Positions 62,599 through 64,000 of a stretch of DNA of 64,000 nucleotides are shown here, piece by piece. Each line of letters starts with the position of its first letter. Position 1 is the stretch's first letter. The notes under the pieces were generated by a model, which saw only the letters and a program-made list of their open reading frames with translations, searched no databases and was not told the origin of the DNA. A program made the position numbers and the translations under genes. This stretch comes from Aphrophora alni. Taxonomy: Eukaryota; Arthropoda; Insecta; Hemiptera; Aphrophoridae. The stretch covers positions 122,455,362 to 122,519,361 of the forward strand of contig OY740765.1 of the NCBI GenBank assembly GCA_963513935.1, written 5' to 3'.

Positions 62599-63398
62599 TT
62601 AAAACACTGAAAACTCCTACCCGCAAGTTTAGTACAATAACACACACACACACAAATACATCTGATTATATTAACTTGGTTACAAAATGTACATCAGGGC
62701 TAATAAATATTTTTTGTCTACAGTTGTTGACAAAATGACATTTTGTTCATTTAAATTAGGTTGCAAAACAGCTGATTTCTCAACAGTTTCACTTTGCCCA
62801 CTACTTTGCACACTCCGAATGGCAACCGAACAAAGCGAAATTTAGGTTAAGTTTATTTGAATTGATTTATAATATACAGGAAATGTCCCGTATGTAGGTT
62901 AGATTAATTCTTACATGTAAAATAACATAAATAATCAACAAAACAACGTTTTAAAGTTGAAAAAGGAAGTAATTATTCATGAAGATGATTGACAGTGTAT
63001 GTACACGGATAGTATTTTTCGTTTGCCGAGTTTTGAAGTTGGCAATCCCGTTTCCAAATAACAATACACCTAAGTTATTTGTAATATTCATAAATAACCT
63101 CAGTTTTGACGTGAGAACTTCTACTCATTAGAGCACATATTTTATTTCTAGGTTATGTTATTATTTGTCACAAAATAACAACTGTAGACAAAGTATAATG
63201 TGCAATTCGTGAGCAAAGTGTCTTTTTTAAACTCGATAAAATTGACGCACTCGGCAAGCCTCGTGCGTCAACATTTTTCTCTCGTTTAAAAAAGTGCCAC
63301 TTTGCTCACTGGTTGCACAAATAACTAATTTTATTTTATTTGTGTGTGTGTGTGTGTGTTATTGTACCAAACTTGTGGTAGGGGTTTCAGTGTTTTAA
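62599..63398. mobile_element. 800-bp inverted-repeat element with mirrored (AC)n/(GT)n
   Basis: The left end TTAAAACACTGAAAACTCCT and the inverse of the right end match over about 60 bp with few changes, through AGTTT-GTACAATAACACAC and including an (AC)n run (62640-62656) mirrored by (TG)n at 63341-63359. No coding frame. It contains the hairpin at 63199-63320. Likely a MITE; superfamily unknown. Confidence 0.75.
63199..63320. repeat. Long imperfect hairpin (~58-bp arms)
   Basis: TGTGCAA-TCGTGAGCAAAGTG and onward to GACGCACTCGG is the near inverse of the sequence from CTCGTGCGTCAAC to TTTGCTCACTGGTTGCACA, with a loop of a few bases near 63256. Confidence 0.85.
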
Positions 63399-64000
63399 GC
63401 TATCATAATGACCCTAGAAGCCCCTTCCCCCCAGATCGCATTGTTTTACCAAAAAATATATAAAATATAAGGCTTATGGTTTGTATATCTGTTGTCTAAT
63501 GTAAACAATGGATTTTTACTTTATTTTTGGTTTAATTACTATTACAAAGAACCAAATGCTTACTCTTTAAGCAAAACTTCCTCTATTTATCATTAACAGA
63601 ACACTGGGACTGACCTGGGCCTAATAGGTTATAATGTACATTTAAAGAAGTATGTATAGGCCTAACCTTACTTTATGTTTACAACTACTATATTTAAACT
63701 AGAACTAACTAAAGTACTTTGTTATAGTTACATTTTCAGTTTCACTACATTCAATTATATTTACATTCATCACAATCATTGTCTTCATTACTTTCATCAA
63801 CCACCCATATTTCTTTCACTTTATCTCCCACATTTATTAATTTTCCCCACTGAATATAGATTCATTGTCTGAAATTCCTTTAATAAAATAATGAATTTTC
63901 TGATCACCTCACATCTTGAAAAAAGAACCAATACACTACGAAATTACAATTGTAAGTATGGGAGGCGGGGTGTTAATTCAAGTCTCATGTTGAACTTAAC
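63399..64000. other. HELLS intron 10 continuing past the window
   Basis: No further HELLS exon or transposon recognised. The helicase C-terminal exons must lie beyond 64000. Confidence 0.6.

Overview
This window is nuclear DNA of an animal, almost certainly an arthropod and most likely an insect; the order cannot be fixed from the sequence. It is AT-rich, has GT-AG introns and (TA)n microsatellites, and is packed with arthropod-type transposable elements (mariner, pogo/Tigger, hAT, piggyBac, Penelope-like, Ty3/gypsy-type LTR elements, LOA-like non-LTR). No bacterial operon, CRISPR array or tRNA/rRNA gene was seen.

One host gene dominates. Ten coding exons on the + strand (11948 to 61956) join in perfect phase into about 535 residues of a SNF2-family ATPase that I identify as HELLS (LSH, the animal counterpart of plant DDM1). 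It has an N-terminal acidic coiled coil, the Q-motif region, Walker A (DEMGLGKT), DEGH, motif III (LLTGTPLQ) and the conserved linker after the first ATPase lobe. The second lobe (HelicC) and the 3' end lie beyond position 64000. The protein acts in the nucleus as a nucleosome remodeller tied to DNA methylation, with CDCA7 as partner in vertebrates.

Layout: 1-2 kb, 3' end of a broken Ty3/gypsy element; 2.3-5.5 kb, a ~185-bp tandem repeat and a dead hAT transposase; 5.6-11.9 kb, arthropod repeats and the presumed HELLS 5' region; 11.9-36.8 kb, HELLS exons 1-6 separated by TE-filled introns (mariner relic, a long-TIR element, a Tigger with a broken transposase, a 112-bp minisatellite, Penelope-like fragments, a second hAT relic, two solo LTRs); 36.8-58.8 kb, a 22-kb intron holding a TTAA element nested in a pogo-like element, an apparently intact LOA-like non-LTR element (ORF1+ORF2), a 6.7-kb LTR element with indistinguishable LTRs nested in an older non-LTR reverse transcriptase, a Penelope-like element and a piggyBac relic; 58.8-62 kb, HELLS exons 7-10; 62-64 kb, an 800-bp inverted-repeat element.

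The most interesting items are: (1) the young LTR element, which has LTRs, a primer-binding-site-like motif and a purine tract but encodes only one 429-residue coiled-coil protein and no pol; (2) hammerhead-ribozyme-like motifs at the ends of two Penelope-like elements, whose six-base helix III palindromes differ but stay palindromic; (3) a LOA-like element whose ORF1 start codon lies at the element/target-site junction; (4) the two-length 112/78-bp minisatellite. All calls come from reading the sequence; no database search was run.
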